A stretch of 47,899 nucleotides of DNA, taken from NCBI RefSeq assembly GCF_030696805.1, contig NZ_JAUYRO010000068.1, positions 1 through 47,899 on the forward strand, in the 5' to 3' direction. A program made the translations under genes and the position numbers. Position 1 is the stretch's first letter. Every line of letters begins with the position of its first letter. This stretch comes from Methyloversatilis sp. Lineage in GTDB: Bacteria > Pseudomonadota > Gammaproteobacteria > Burkholderiales > Rhodocyclaceae. Under the pieces are notes generated by a model that was not told the DNA's origin, made no database searches, and saw only the letters and a program-made list of their open reading frames with translations. Below, in pieces: positions 26,284 to 35,764 of this stretch.

Positions 26284-27060
26284 TCAGCGCTCGACGAAAG
26301 CCCGTTCGATCACGTAGTCGCCCGGCTCGCCGACACCCGGCGATACGACGAAGCCGCGCGCGTCGAGCAGGTCGGCTGTGTCCTTGTTCATGCTCGGGCT
26401 GCCGCAGATCATTGCGCGGTCGGTGTCCGGGTTCAGCGGCGGCAGACCGAGGTCGTCGGTCATCTTGTTGCTGATGATGAGGTCGGTCAGGCGGCCGCGG
26501 TTGCGGTAGGGCTCGCGCGTGACGCTCGGGTAGTACAGCAGCTTTTCGCGCACGTATTCTCCGAGAAACTCGTCGTCCGGCAGTTCGCGCTCGATGTAGT
26601 CCTGATAGGCCAGCTCGTTCACATGGCGCACGCCGTGGAACAGGATCACCTTGTCGAAACGCTCGTAGACTTCCGGGTCGCGGATCAGGCTCAGGAAGGG
26701 CGCCAGCCCGGTGCCGGTACCGAACAGGTAAAGGTGCTTGCCCGGCTTGAGATCATCGAGCACCAGCGTACCGGTCGGCTTGCGCCCGACCAGGATTTCA
26801 TCGCCTTCCTTCAGATGCTGCAGGCGTGAAGTGAGCGGGCCGTCCGGCACCTTGATGCTGAAAAACTCCAGATGCTCTTCGTAATTGGCGCTGGCGATGC
26901 TGTAGGCACGCAGCAGCGGCTTGCCGCCAGTTTCCAGCCCGATCATGACGAAATGACCGTTGCGGAAACGCAGACTCGGGTCGCGCGTGGTCTTGAAGCT
27001 GAACAGCATGTCGTTCCAGTGATGCACGCTGAGGACTTTTTCGGGTGCGACGGTGGCCAT
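26284..27060 (-). CDS. fpr: Ferredoxin/flavodoxin-NADP+ reductase
   Basis: A 258-residue FAD enzyme that exchanges electrons between NADPH and ferredoxin or flavodoxin in the cytoplasm. The FAD-binding motif RAYSIAS and the NADP-binding motif GTGTGLAPF are present, and the C-terminus EPGDYVIERAFVER matches the bacterial FPR subfamily, which ends in an Arg-containing tail rather than aromatic Tyr. The length is typical. The ATG at 27060 has little ribosome-site sequence. A good sigma-70 promoter and a short palindrome precede it. The gene is commonly induced by oxidative stress in proteobacteria through a LysR regulator bound upstream; none is encoded beside it here. Confidence 0.95.
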   Translation of the reverse strand: MATVAPEKVLSVHHWNDMLFSFKTTRDPSLRFRNGHFVMIGLETGGKPLLRAYSIASANYEEHLEFFSIKVPDGPLTSRLQHLKEGDEILVGRKPTGTLVLDDLKPGKHLYLFGTGTGLAPFLSLIRDPEVYERFDKVILFHGVRHVNELAYQDYIERELPDDEFLGEYVREKLLYYPSVTREPYRNRGRLTDLIISNKMTDDLGLPPLNPDTDRAMICGSPSMNKDTADLLDARGFVVSPGVGEPGDYVIERAFVER

Positions 27061-27090
27061 GGCAAGAACGCGATTCGTTGAACAGTCTGC

Positions 27091-27120
27091 TTTATAGCGG
27101 GGTCGTCACCTATAACTCAA
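27091..27120 (-). promoter_or_regulatory. Sigma-70 promoter of fpr
   Basis: On the minus strand TTGAGT (27115-27120) is followed after 18 bases by TATAAA (27091-27096). The predicted transcript would start near 27084, about 24 bases upstream of the fpr start codon. Confidence 0.65.
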
Positions 27121-27141
27121 TAGGCGAACAACCAATGATTT

Positions 27142-27158
27142 GATAACCAGCGGTTATC
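27142..27158. promoter_or_regulatory. Palindrome upstream of the fpr promoter, candidate operator
   Basis: GATAACC and GGTTATC form a perfect 7-bp inverted repeat around AGC. It lies about 20 bases upstream of the fpr -35 element, a usual place for an activator site. No particular regulator can be named from the sequence. Confidence 0.45.
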
Positions 27159-27160
27159 GA

Positions 27161-27200
27161 TTGAGTTGGTGCGGCGGCCAACGCCGCCGCACCAACTCAA
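27161..27200. other. Very strong 18-bp hairpin at the end of the CBS-domain gene
   Basis: Positions 27161-27178 and 27183-27200 are perfectly complementary over 18 bp with a CAAC loop. The right arm contains the stop codon of the CBS-domain gene. No U-run follows on either strand, so it is not a standard terminator. It may block read-through into fpr or protect the 3' end of the message. Confidence 0.7.
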
Positions 27201-27787
27201 CCGCGCAGCGCTGTCGCGATTTCTGCAAAGGTCGTGGCGACCTCGACCGAATTCAACGGTGCGCCGAGCTGGCGCTCGACCTGCGCCGCGGAAAAGATGC
27301 CGCGGATGCGCGGCGGCGCGCCGCGCGTCGCCGCCTCGACCGCCAGCAGGTAGGGGTGGCCGTAGTGCTGCAGCGCCGACACGACGCTGCCCACGGTGGC
27401 GCGCCGGAGCGCCTCGAAATCCACGGCGTCGATGTCGCTCAGCGCCTGCATCACCTGCTTCACCGTCAGCTCGGCGCGGGTGAGCCCCTGCGCCTGTATC
27501 AGCCTGATCGGCTTGCTGCCCTGCAGGTCTGACAGCGTGACGATGCCGTCTACGCAGGGCATGTCGCTGATGACGAACAGCATGCGTACGCCGCTTTCGC
27601 GCATGCGCTGCTCGGCCGCATCGAGCGAGGCTCGCGGGCCGATGCAGGCGGCGCGCACGCTGGTCAGATCGGTCATGACGGCGGTCGCGGGGCTGTCCAG
27701 CGACACGCGGGCCGCTTCGGGCGGCGTGGCCTGGGCGATGCAGGTACCTTCGGCAAAACGGTAGGTCGACAACGCGGGATGTGACAT
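27197..27787 (-). CDS. CBS-domain protein
   Basis: A 196-residue cytoplasmic protein made of a CBS pair: residues about 35-100 (VMTDLTSVRAACIGPRASLDAAEQRM, MLFVISDMPCVDGIVTLSDLQG) and about 105-190 (LTVKQVMQALSDIDAVDFEALRRATVGSVVSALQ, GIFSAAQVERQLG). CBS pairs bind adenosyl nucleotides and usually act as energy-status sensors. No catalytic domain is attached. The ATG at 27787 has a strong AAGGAG ribosome site. The target of regulation is unknown. It is the last gene before fpr on the same strand but has a strong hairpin at its end, so cotranscription with fpr is doubtful. Confidence 0.88.
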   Translation of the reverse strand: MSHPALSTYRFAEGTCIAQATPPEAARVSLDSPATAVMTDLTSVRAACIGPRASLDAAEQRMRESGVRMLFVISDMPCVDGIVTLSDLQGSKPIRLIQAQGLTRAELTVKQVMQALSDIDAVDFEALRRATVGSVVSALQHYGHPYLLAVEAATRGAPPRIRGIFSAAQVERQLGAPLNSVEVATTFAEIATALRG

Positions 27788-27942
27788 GGCGGATCTCCTT
27801 TTCTTGTCAGGCGGTCGGTTCGGTATACGACTGACGCGATATGCGTTTCGCGACGCGCAGGTCGCAATGAACGTGTCGCGCTGAACGCGTCGGATACGCA
27901 CTCCTGACTGTAGACCGCAGACCGGGTTCCGGCTCTGCAAGC

Positions 27943-27961
27943 CGCCGGAAAGCTTCCGGCG
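27943..27961. terminator. Hairpin just beyond the GT4-like gene
   Basis: CGCCGGAA and TTCCGGCG form an 8-bp perfect stem around AGC, six bases beyond the stop codon of the minus-strand glycosyltransferase gene. No T-run follows on the minus strand, so it may be a weak or Rho-assisted end. Confidence 0.4.
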
Positions 27962-27966
27962 CAGAT

Positions 27967-29046
27967 TCATGAAATTCCCGACAGCCAGCTGAAGAACGCC
28001 CCGAAACACACCGCCCCGGACAGGTTCGCACCGGCCCAGCGGCGCGCTGCCGCCGACATCGCCCGGCGCGCGTCCACGTCATCGAGCAGCCGCAGGCAGG
28101 CGCCGGCAAAGGCGGCGGGATCGTCCGCCAGCAGGAACGCCTCGCCGGCGAGATGCTCAAGCCCGCGTGCGCCTTCGCGCGTGGTGACCAGCGGCAACCC
28201 GGAAGCCAGCGCCTCGACCGTCTTGATCTTCAGGCCGGAGCCCCAGCGCACCGGATTGATTGCCACGTCAACACCGGCCCACAGCGCATCGGGCGACGGC
28301 ACGAACCCACACGCGCGCACGCCGTCGGGCAAGGGCTGCGGCAGCAGTGCCGACAGCGGGCCGGCCAGCTGCAGTTCGACCCGGTGCGCGGCCAGCTGCG
28401 GCCACACTTGCCCGAAAAACCACTGCACACCGTGCCGATTGGCCGGCGAATGACTTGCCGTGTAGCCGAGCACGCGTGACCCCGGGCGCACCGGTTGCAC
28501 CGGCAGCACCACCGGATGCGGGACGCACAGCGCCCGTTCGCCGAGCACGGCCGCCACCCGTGCATGATCGTCCGGCTGGATCAGCAGCACCCGGTCGTAC
28601 CGGCGCAGGAAAGCAATCTCGCGCTCTAAATCGAGCGGCTCGTCGACCGGCACGCCGGCCTGCCGGCGCGAGGCGGCGTTGTCGCTGACCAGATCGTGGG
28701 TGTCGATCACCAGCCGGGTGCCGGCGGGCACCGCCTGGCGCAGGAAATCCAGTTGCAGACGCGACAGCAGCACAACGTCGGGCCTGCACTGTCCGCACAG
28801 GCGACGCAGGGCAGCGAGCACGGCGCCGCGCCCGGGTTTGTCGGCACCCCCGACTGCCAGCCGGTAGCGGTGCGGGCTCGCCGCCACAGCGGCTGACGCA
28901 TCGGCGTCGGCAGCTTCGAGGAAGAAAACCGTCAGATCGCACACACCGGCCAGGGCCTCGACCAGGGTGCGCGTACGGGTGGCCTCGCCGTTGCCGGCGC
29001 GCCAGTAGCGGCTGCGGGTCACGAACAGCACGCGCGGTCGGGTCAT
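27967..29046 (-). CDS. Glycosyltransferase, GT4-like
   Basis: A 359-residue GT-B glycosyltransferase and paralogue of the protein encoded at 21067-22143, with shared DTHDLVSDNAASRRQAG, RALCVPHPV, DVAINPVRWGSGLKIKTVEAL and PLVTTREGARGLE. The start at 29046 gives a length matching its paralogue (358); an ATG at 29052 would add two residues. It is divergent from ilvD with only 70 bases between. Sugar and acceptor are unknown. It closes the glycosyltransferase-rich stretch and is separated from the others by fpr and the CBS gene, which suggests shuffling of a once contiguous cluster. Confidence 0.9.
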   Translation of the reverse strand: MTRPRVLFVTRSRYWRAGNGEATRTRTLVEALAGVCDLTVFFLEAADADASAAVAASPHRYRLAVGGADKPGRGAVLAALRRLCGQCRPDVVLLSRLQLDFLRQAVPAGTRLVIDTHDLVSDNAASRRQAGVPVDEPLDLEREIAFLRRYDRVLLIQPDDHARVAAVLGERALCVPHPVVLPVQPVRPGSRVLGYTASHSPANRHGVQWFFGQVWPQLAAHRVELQLAGPLSALLPQPLPDGVRACGFVPSPDALWAGVDVAINPVRWGSGLKIKTVEALASGLPLVTTREGARGLEHLAGEAFLLADDPAAFAGACLRLLDDVDARRAMSAAARRWAGANLSGAVCFGAFFSWLSGIS

Positions 29047-29116
29047 CAACATGCGGGCCGGCAGGCCGGGGGACGGATAGAATCCTGTTTCTACCCGATT
29101 TCCAGCAGGAGCCGCC

Positions 29117-30982
29117 ATGCCCGCCTACCGCTCACGTACCTCCACCCACGGCCGCAACATGGCCGGCGCCCGCGCGCTGTGGCGCGCCACCGGCATGAAG
29201 GACGGCGATTTCGGCAAGCCCATCATCGCCATCTCGAACAGCTTCACGCAGTTCGTGCCGGGCCATGTGCACCTGAAGGATCTGGGCCAGATGGTCGCCC
29301 GCGAGATCGAGAAGGCCGGCGGCGTGGCGAAGGAATTCAACACCATCGCGGTCGATGACGGCATCGCGATGGGCCACGGTGGCATGCTGTATTCGCTGCC
29401 CAGCCGCGAACTGATCGCCGACAGCGTCGAATTCATGGCAAACGCGCACTGCGCCGACGCGCTGGTGTGCATTTCGAACTGCGACAAGATCACCCCGGGC
29501 ATGCTGATGGCCGCGCTCCGGCTCAACATCCCGACCGTGTTCGTGTCCGGCGGGCCGATGGAAGCGGGCAAGGTGGTGCTGCCCGGCCCGGGGGGCCACA
29601 AGATCATCGCGGTCGATCTGGTCGATGCCATGGTCAAGGGCGCCGACAGCAACTGTTCCGACGAAGAGTCCGACGCCTACGAGCGCAGCGCCTGTCCGAC
29701 CTGCGGCTCGTGTTCCGGCATGTTCACCGCCAATTCGATGAATTGCCTGACCGAAGCGCTCGGCTTGTCGCTGCCCGGCAACGGCTCGACGCTGGCCACG
29801 CATGCCGACCGCAAGGCGTTGTTCCTGCGCGCCGGCCAGCTGGCGGTCGAGCTGTGCCGCAGGTACTACGAAAACGACGACGAATCGGTGCTGCCGCGCT
29901 CGATCGCCAGCTTCAAGGCGTTCGAGAATGCGATGACGCTCGACGTGTCGATGGGCGGTTCGACCAACACTGTGCTGCACCTGCTGGCTGCCGCCCACGA
30001 AGCCTGCGTCGATTTCACGATGGCCGACATCGACCGCATATCGCGCGGCGTGCCCTGCCTGTCCAAGGTCGCGCCAGCCAAGTCCGACGTGCATATGGAA
30101 GACGTGCACCGCGCCGGCGGCATCATGGCCATCCTGGGCGAACTGGACCGCGCAGGTCTGATCCACCGCGACCTGCCGACGGTGCATAGCGCGACGCTGG
30201 GCGAGGCGCTCGACAAGTACGACATCGTGCGCACGGAAGACGAAGCCGTGCGCACCTTCTACCGCGCGGCACCCGGCGGCATCCCGACCCAGGTCGCGTT
30301 TTCGCAGGACCGGCGCTATCCGACGCTCGATCTCGACCGCGAAAATGGTGTCATCCGCAACAAGGCGCATGCCTTCAGCCAGGACGGCGGCCTCGCGGTG
30401 CTGTACGGCAACATCGCCGAGCGTGGCTGCATCGTGAAGACAGCCGGCGTCGATGACTCGATCCTGAAATTCTCGGGTACGGCCCGGGTGTACGAAAGCC
30501 AGGACGACGCGGTGACCGGCATCCTCGGCGACGAGGTGAAGCCGGGTGAAGTGGTCGTGATCCGCTACGAAGGACCGAAGGGCGGCCCCGGCATGCAGGA
30601 AATGCTCTACCCGACGACCTATCTGAAATCCAAGGATCTGGGCAAGGCGTGCGCGCTGCTGACCGACGGCCGCTTCTCGGGCGGCACCTCCGGCCTGTCG
30701 ATCGGCCATGCGTCGCCGGAAGCGGCGCAGGGCGGTCTGATTGCGCTGGTCAAGGACGGCGACGTGATCGAGATCGACATTCCGAACCGCACCATCCATC
30801 TGGTCATCGCCGATGACGAACTGGCGCATCGCCGGGCGGCCGAAGAAGCACGCGGCGCCGACGCGTGGACGCCGAAGCAGCGCGACCGCGTGGTGTCGCA
30901 GGCGCTGCAGGCCTACGCGCTGATGACCACCAGCGCCGATACCGGCGCGGTGCGCGACCTGACGCAGTTGCGCCGCCCGTAA
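29117..30982 (+). CDS. ilvD: Dihydroxy-acid dehydratase
   Basis: A 621-residue enzyme of branched-chain amino acid synthesis. It dehydrates 2,3-dihydroxy-isovalerate and 2,3-dihydroxy-3-methylvalerate to the keto acids that lead to valine, leucine and isoleucine. The start [25 protein letters not shown], the cluster cysteines in SNCDKITPG and [20 protein letters not shown], and the C-terminal [15 protein letters not shown] are all present. The length fits the E. coli type. CAGGAG precedes the ATG, and a TAGAAT lies at 29078-29083 as a possible -10 without a good -35. An exporter gene follows 24 bases downstream on the same strand. Confidence 0.97.
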   Translation: MPAYRSRTSTHGRNMAGARALWRATGMKDGDFGKPIIAISNSFTQFVPGHVHLKDLGQMVAREIEKAGGVAKEFNTIAVDDGIAMGHGGMLYSLPSRELIADSVEFMANAHCADALVCISNCDKITPGMLMAALRLNIPTVFVSGGPMEAGKVVLPGPGGHKIIAVDLVDAMVKGADSNCSDEESDAYERSACPTCGSCSGMFTANSMNCLTEALGLSLPGNGSTLATHADRKALFLRAGQLAVELCRRYYENDDESVLPRSIASFKAFENAMTLDVSMGGSTNTVLHLLAAAHEACVDFTMADIDRISRGVPCLSKVAPAKSDVHMEDVHRAGGIMAILGELDRAGLIHRDLPTVHSATLGEALDKYDIVRTEDEAVRTFYRAAPGGIPTQVAFSQDRRYPTLDLDRENGVIRNKAHAFSQDGGLAVLYGNIAERGCIVKTAGVDDSILKFSGTARVYESQDDAVTGILGDEVKPGEVVVIRYEGPKGGPGMQEMLYPTTYLKSKDLGKACALLTDGRFSGGTSGLSIGHASPEAAQGGLIALVKDGDVIEIDIPNRTIHLVIADDELAHRRAAEEARGADAWTPKQRDRVVSQALQAYALMTTSADTGAVRDLTQLRRP

Positions 30983-31006
30983 GATCGCGGCGCCGTCGCA
31001 CAGATC

Positions 31007-31855
31007 TTGACCGCGCCGCTTTCCGCCGGCCGCATCGCCGCGCTGACCGCGCTGGCGATGTTCGCCTTCGCCGCCAATTCGGTGCTGAACCGGCTGGCGC
31101 TGGCCGATACGGCGATTGATGCCGCCAGTTTCACGCTCATCCGTCTGGCCGCGGGTGCGCTGGTGCTGTGGGCGCTGGTGCGCCGCCAGTCGGGCAGCCG
31201 GCTGGCCGGCGACTGGCCGGGTGCGTGCGCGCTGTTCGTCTATGCCGCCGCGTTCTCGTTCGCCTACCGCGCGCTGCCGACCGGCACCGGCGCGCTGCTG
31301 TTGTTCGGCACGGTGCAGGTGAGCATGATTGCCGCCGGACTGTTCAAGGGCGAGCGCTTCCGGCCGCTGCAGATCGCCGGCTTCGTGGTGGCGCTGGCCG
31401 GATTGGGGGTGCTGCTGGCACCCGGCGTCAGCGCGCCGCCGGTCGATGCGGCGCTGCTGATGGTGCTGGCCGGACTGGCCTGGGGCGTGTATTCGCTGCG
31501 CGGGCGCCGCGCACGCGGCACGCCTCTGGCCATGACAGCCGGCAATTTCGTGCGCGCCGTGCCGCTGGCGATCGGCTTGTCGATGGTGTCGGCGGCCGAC
31601 GCCCGGATGGATCTGGCGGGCGTGCTGTACGCCGTACTGTCCGGCGCGCTGGCATCGGGCGTCGGCTACGCCATCTGGTACAGCGCGCTGCGCGGGCTGT
31701 CGGCGACACAGGCCGCCACGGTGCAACTGAGCGTGCCGGTGATCGCCGCACTCGGTGGCGCGCTGCTGCTGGCCGAACCGCTGACCGCGCGCCTGGCCCT
31801 GGCGTCGGCCGCCACGCTGGGCGGCATCGCGCTGGTCGTGACCACCCGCCGCTGA
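31007..31855 (+). CDS. EamA/DMT-family transporter
   Basis: A 282-residue membrane protein with about ten hydrophobic segments in two EamA halves, the arrangement of drug/metabolite exporters. Motifs such as AFAANSVLNRLAL in helix 1 and VQLSVPVIAALGGALLLAEPLT near the end are typical. The start is a TTG at 31007. It is the only start codon in frame after the ilvD stop that keeps the whole first membrane helix; the next ATG would remove most of it. It is probably cotranscribed with ilvD, so export of an amino acid is possible but not shown. Confidence 0.88.
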   Translation: MTAPLSAGRIAALTALAMFAFAANSVLNRLALADTAIDAASFTLIRLAAGALVLWALVRRQSGSRLAGDWPGACALFVYAAAFSFAYRALPTGTGALLLFGTVQVSMIAAGLFKGERFRPLQIAGFVVALAGLGVLLAPGVSAPPVDAALLMVLAGLAWGVYSLRGRRARGTPLAMTAGNFVRAVPLAIGLSMVSAADARMDLAGVLYAVLSGALASGVGYAIWYSALRGLSATQAATVQLSVPVIAALGGALLLAEPLTARLALASAATLGGIALVVTTRR

Positions 31856-31967
31856 ACGCTGCCGCTTGCCCGCCTCCACGCCGCCCAGCCGCCTGTTACA
31901 TCCCCTTGCGAGGCTTTTTGATGCCATGCAGCAAGCCGGACCGGCCGCTCGGGTAAAATCGCGGCCC

Positions 31968-32435
31968 ATGACTCCATCCGCGCAGCACGATGACGGCCCG
32001 CACGCCGACGGTTTTTCGTGGCCGGTTCGCGTCTACTACGAAGATACCGACAGTTATGGCGTCGTCTATTACGCAAACTACTTCCGCTTTCTCGAACGTG
32101 CGCGCACCGAATGGTTGCGCGCGCTCGGCTTCGATCAGGTCGACATGACTGCGCAAGGACACGGCTTTGTCGTGCGCTCGGTCACCGGCGAATATCTGAA
32201 GCCGGCGCATTTCAATGACGCGCTTGAAGTGCGCAGCACGATCGCCAGCGTCAGCCGGGTCGCCATCGACTTCGCGCAGCGGCTGTACCGCGGCGACACG
32301 CTGCTGTTCGATGGTCTGGTGCGCGTGATCTGCATCGATCCGGCGCGCGGCCGTCCGGTGTCCATCCCGCCCGCACTGCGCGCGCGGCTCGTGCCTTCAG
32401 CCCCGCTTCCTCTTCTGCCCCCGCTCACGAATTGA
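31968..32435 (+). CDS. ybgC: YbgC-type acyl-CoA thioesterase (hotdog fold)
   Basis: A 155-residue cytoplasmic thioesterase, first gene of the tol-pal operon. The signature [29 protein letters not shown] contains the catalytic Asp of the 4-hydroxybenzoyl-CoA thioesterase type. The position that is His in E. coli YbgC (VYHASY) is Tyr here, which is common in this group outside the gammaproteobacteria. The ATG at 31968 is chosen because the upstream frame has no conserved residues, and a TAAAAT at 31954-31959 may be a -10. The stop codon overlaps a possible TTG start of tolQ, showing tight coupling. Confidence 0.94.
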   Translation: MTPSAQHDDGPHADGFSWPVRVYYEDTDSYGVVYYANYFRFLERARTEWLRALGFDQVDMTAQGHGFVVRSVTGEYLKPAHFNDALEVRSTIASVSRVAIDFAQRLYRGDTLLFDGLVRVICIDPARGRPVSIPPALRARLVPSAPLPLLPPLTN

Positions 32436-32437
32436 CC

Positions 32438-33127
32438 ATGAACCTATCAGAAGACCTCTCGATCATTTCGCTCATCATGAACGCCAGCCTGCTGGTCAAG
32501 CTGGTGATGGCGCTGCTGATCGGCATTTCATTCATGAGCTGGTACTGGATTTTCCGCAAATCCTTTGCCATCCGCGGCGCACGCAGCCGCACCGACAAGT
32601 TCGAGCTGGAGTTCTGGTCCGGCGGCGACCTGAACGCGCTGTTCCAGAGCGCGGCCAACGACCGGCACAACGCGGGTGGCATGGAACGCATCTTCGAAGC
32701 CGGTTACCGCGAATTCACCAAGCTCAGAGGGCGGCAGAACATCGACACCGCCACCGCAGTCGATGGCGCGCGCCGCGCCATGCGCGCGACCTACCAGCGC
32801 GAGGTCGACGAACTCGAATCGCACCTCGCCTTTCTCGCCTCGACCGGCTCGGTCAGCCCCTACATCGGCCTGTTCGGCACCGTGTGGGGCATCATGAATG
32901 CCTTCCGCGGCCTGTCGAACGTCGGCCAGGCGACGCTGGCCCAGGTCGCGCCGGGCATTGCCGAAGCGCTGGTGGCCACGGCAATCGGACTGTTCGCAGC
33001 GATTCCGGCGGTGGTCGCCTACAACCGCTTCGCGCACGACATCGACCGCATTTCCATCCGCTGGGAAAGCTTCATGGAAGAGTTTTCCAACATCCTGCAG
33101 CGCCAGGGCCCCGGTAAGGCGCAATGA
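32438..33127 (+). CDS. tolQ: Tol-Pal system protein TolQ
   Basis: A 229-residue inner-membrane proton channel subunit of the Tol-Pal system, which keeps the outer membrane constricted at division. It has three membrane segments, about residues 16-36, 128-150 and 165-190, and the conserved [13 protein letters not shown] and [21 protein letters not shown] motifs of the MotA/TolQ/ExbB family. The ATG at 32438 lies two bases after the ybgC stop; a TTG at 32432 would add two residues. The tolR start overlaps its stop (ATGA). Confidence 0.97.
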   Translation: MNLSEDLSIISLIMNASLLVKLVMALLIGISFMSWYWIFRKSFAIRGARSRTDKFELEFWSGGDLNALFQSAANDRHNAGGMERIFEAGYREFTKLRGRQNIDTATAVDGARRAMRATYQREVDELESHLAFLASTGSVSPYIGLFGTVWGIMNAFRGLSNVGQATLAQVAPGIAEALVATAIGLFAAIPAVVAYNRFAHDIDRISIRWESFMEEFSNILQRQGPGKAQ

Positions 33128-33552
33128 GAAGAGAGCGCCGTCTGATGAACCAGATCAACGTCGTGCCGTATATCGACGTGATGCTGGTGCTGCTCGTCAT
33201 TTTCATGGTGGCGCCTCAGGCCACGCCAACCGGCAGCATCGAACTGCCCAGCGTCGGTCAGGCGTCGCAGACCCCGGCGCAGCCGATCGAAGTCATCGTG
33301 AAGGCCGACGGCAAGCTGGCGCTGCGCGACCGTGACCAGGGCGGCAAGGAAGAAGCTGTCACACGCGATGCGCTGGTGACGCGCATCCGCGACCTGCAGG
33401 GCGCAAAACCCGATCGCGCCGTGGTGGTGGCCGGTGACAAGGCGGCGCGCTACGAAGAAATCCTGAAGGTGATGGATACGTTGCAAGGCAACGGCATCAC
33501 CCGTATCGGTCTGCTGGTGCAGACCGGCCAGGCTGCGAAACCGGCCCGTTGA
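33124..33552 (+). CDS. tolR: Tol-Pal system protein TolR
   Basis: A 142-residue protein with one N-terminal membrane helix (residues about 13-32, [18 protein letters not shown]) and a periplasmic ExbD/TolR domain. Asp18 in the helix matches the proton-path aspartate of TolR and ExbD. It forms the motor with TolQ. The start overlaps tolQ by four bases; an internal ATG at residue 8 is an alternative. Its stop codon overlaps the tolA start. Confidence 0.97.
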   Translation: MRRERRLMNQINVVPYIDVMLVLLVIFMVAPQATPTGSIELPSVGQASQTPAQPIEVIVKADGKLALRDRDQGGKEEAVTRDALVTRIRDLQGAKPDRAVVVAGDKAARYEEILKVMDTLQGNGITRIGLLVQTGQAAKPAR

Positions 33553-34388
33553 TGCCCGAGCACGCACTCAAACGCCCGGAACCCGGCAAATGGCAATCGG
33601 CCGTGCTGGCCGCCGGCATGCATCTGCTGCTCGGGCTGTTCCTGTTCTACAGCGTGCGCTGGCAGACCAGCAAGCCGGCTGCCGTGCAGGTGGAACTGAT
33701 CAGCAGCATGCCGACGGTGGCAGCGCCGGTGCGTCCGCCCCCGCCACCCGAGCCGGTGGTCGAGAAACGACCGGAACCGGTGGTCGAGCCGCCCCCCCCG
33801 CCGCCGCCGGCCAAGCCGGACATTACGTTCAAGGAACCTCCGAAGCCGAAACCGGTTCCCAAGGTGGAGCCGAAGCCCGAACCGAAGCCCGAGCCCAAGC
33901 CGAAACCCGAACCGAAGCCCGAACCGAAACCGGTCGAGAAAAAGCCAGAACCGCAGCCGGCGGTGCCGGACACAAGGCGCGAGATCGAAGCACAGGAGAA
34001 GATGCTGAAGGAAGCGATGGCCCGCGAGAGTGCTGAACAGGCAAAGCGCGAGGCTTCGCGCGAAGCGGACCTGATCGCACAGGCAGCCGCGGAAGGCGCG
34101 CGCCGGAACGCTGCGAGCGCCTGGGGCGACAAGATCAGCGCCAGGATACGCAGCAACATCGTGCTGCCGCCGGGCGCCAGTGGCAACCCGGAAGCGCTGG
34201 TCGCCATTGCGCTGCTGCCGGACGGTTCGGTGGTTGGCGAACCGCGCTTGAAAAGATCGACCGGAAATCCGGCGCTCGATGACGCGATACTACGCGCCAT
34301 CGTGAAGTCGTCACCGCTGCCGAAACCTGACGATCCGTCGGTCTTCGTGCGCAACCTGGATCTGGTGTTCCGGCCGCTCGGACAGTAG
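33552..34388 (+). CDS. tolA: Tol-Pal system protein TolA (short, Pro-Lys-Glu-rich)
   Basis: A 278-residue protein that spans the periplasm. The N-terminal membrane anchor is at about residues 17-36. A long Pro-rich region follows, with repeated PKPEP units (nucleotides about 33840-33960), then a charged helix with KREASREAD. The C-terminal domain (from about residue 190, ISARIRSNIVLPPGASGNPEALVAIALLPDG) has the TonB/TolA-C fold that binds TolB and Pal. It is much shorter than the E. coli TolA (421 residues), because the long helical domain is largely replaced by a proline-rich arm, as in other betaproteobacteria. Confidence 0.93.
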   Translation: MPEHALKRPEPGKWQSAVLAAGMHLLLGLFLFYSVRWQTSKPAAVQVELISSMPTVAAPVRPPPPPEPVVEKRPEPVVEPPPPPPPAKPDITFKEPPKPKPVPKVEPKPEPKPEPKPKPEPKPEPKPVEKKPEPQPAVPDTRREIEAQEKMLKEAMARESAEQAKREASREADLIAQAAAEGARRNAASAWGDKISARIRSNIVLPPGASGNPEALVAIALLPDGSVVGEPRLKRSTGNPALDDAILRAIVKSSPLPKPDDPSVFVRNLDLVFRPLGQ

Positions 34389-34422
34389 CCACCGAACCAC
34401 CACTTCTCACCGAAAGGATCAG

Positions 34423-35697
34423 ATGTTCAAGGTATTCAGATTGATGGCCACCACGCTGCTGCTTGCAGCGACCGCCGCCCAGGCGCAGCTCACGGTGGAG
34501 ATCACCGGCGCCGGGGCCAACCGCATTCCGGTCGCGATCGCCAACTTTGCCGGCGACGGACTGCTGCCACAGGCGCTGACCGGAGTCGTGCGCGCCGATC
34601 TGGAGCGCAGCGGCCTGTTCAAGCTGGTCGATCCGGGCACCACTCCGGTACCGGAGAACGCTGCCATCGACCTGAACCAGTGGAAAGACCGCGGCGCCGA
34701 CGCGCTGGCGCTGGCCAGCATCCTGCCGGCGCCCGGCGGCCGCTACGAAGTGCGCATGCGTCTTTACGACATCGCGCGGCAGAACAAGCCGGACGGCATG
34801 ATTTTCCTGTTCGGTGCCTCGACCGTACGTGAAACCGGCCATCGAATTGCCGACTTCATCCACGAAAAGCTGACCGGCGAGCGCGGCGTCTACTCGACCC
34901 GCATCGCTTATGTGGTCAAGACCGGCAAGAGCTTCGAGCTCAAGGTGGATGACGCCGACGGGCAGAATCCGCGCACCGCGCTGCGCTCGAGCGAGCCCAT
35001 CATTTCGCCCGCCTGGTCGCCTGACGGCACACGGCTGGCCTATGTGTCCTTCCAGGCCAAGAAGCCCATCATCTACGTGCATTCGCTGGCGACCGGCGCG
35101 CAGACCGTCGTGGCCAACTTCAAGGGCTCGAATTCGGCGCCCGCCTGGTCGCCGGACGGCAAGCGGCTGGCCGTGGTGCTGACCAAGGACGGCAGTTCGC
35201 AGATCTACACCATCAACCCCGACGGCAGCGGACTGAGCCGCATCGCTGGCTCGTCCACCATCGACACCGAGCCGCAGTTTTCGCCCGACGGCCAGTATCT
35301 CTATTTCACGTCCGACCGCGGTGGCAGCCCTCAGATCTACCGCGTCGCAGCCGCCGGCGGCACCGCCGAGCGCGTCACCTTCGAAGGCAGCTACAACGTG
35401 TCGCCCCGGCTGTCGCCGGACGGCAAGTTGCTGGCCTACGTATCGCGCAACGGCGGCCGGTTCCAGGTCACGGTGATGGATCTGGCCAGCCGGCAGATCC
35501 AGATACTCACTGATTCGTCGCGCGACGAATCGCCGTCTTTCGCACCCAACAGCCGCACCATCCTTTACGCATCGGAAGTGGGCGGGCGGGGCGTGCTGTC
35601 GGCGGTATCGTCTGACGGCCGCGTGAAACAGAAACTGTCCGGACAGGCTGGCGGCGATGTCCGCGAACCGGCCTGGGGACCGTTCAATCAACCCTGA
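34423..35697 (+). CDS. tolB: Tol-Pal system protein TolB
   Basis: A 424-residue periplasmic protein. Residues 1-21 are a signal peptide ending in AQA. Residues about 25-150 form the alpha/beta N-terminal domain that includes the TolA-binding start of the mature chain, and residues about 170-424 form the six-bladed beta-propeller with repeated SPDG, WSPDGKRLA and FSPDGQYLYF blades, which binds Pal. AAAGGA precedes the ATG. It is linked to tolA by a 34-base gap. Confidence 0.97.
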   Translation: MFKVFRLMATTLLLAATAAQAQLTVEITGAGANRIPVAIANFAGDGLLPQALTGVVRADLERSGLFKLVDPGTTPVPENAAIDLNQWKDRGADALALASILPAPGGRYEVRMRLYDIARQNKPDGMIFLFGASTVRETGHRIADFIHEKLTGERGVYSTRIAYVVKTGKSFELKVDDADGQNPRTALRSSEPIISPAWSPDGTRLAYVSFQAKKPIIYVHSLATGAQTVVANFKGSNSAPAWSPDGKRLAVVLTKDGSSQIYTINPDGSGLSRIAGSSTIDTEPQFSPDGQYLYFTSDRGGSPQIYRVAAAGGTAERVTFEGSYNVSPRLSPDGKLLAYVSRNGGRFQVTVMDLASRQIQILTDSSRDESPSFAPNSRTILYASEVGGRGVLSAVSSDGRVKQKLSGQAGGDVREPAWGPFNQP

Positions 35698-35764
35698 CGC
35701 CGCACAGATGAAACCTTTGATTCACGTCACACTCCCCGTTCCGACCACAAGAAAGGCCCCCGCC

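Noticed and set aside
29132-31969. Open frame of 945 codons on the minus strand across ilvD and the exporter gene
   Set aside because: It is antisense to two clear genes, has a Gln/Arg/His/Gly-rich composition typical of GC-rich shadow frames, and no recognisable domain.
33840-33960. Short tandem repeats that could suggest a CRISPR-like or recombination array
   Set aside because: They are in-frame PKPEP codons of the TolA proline-rich arm, without spacers.
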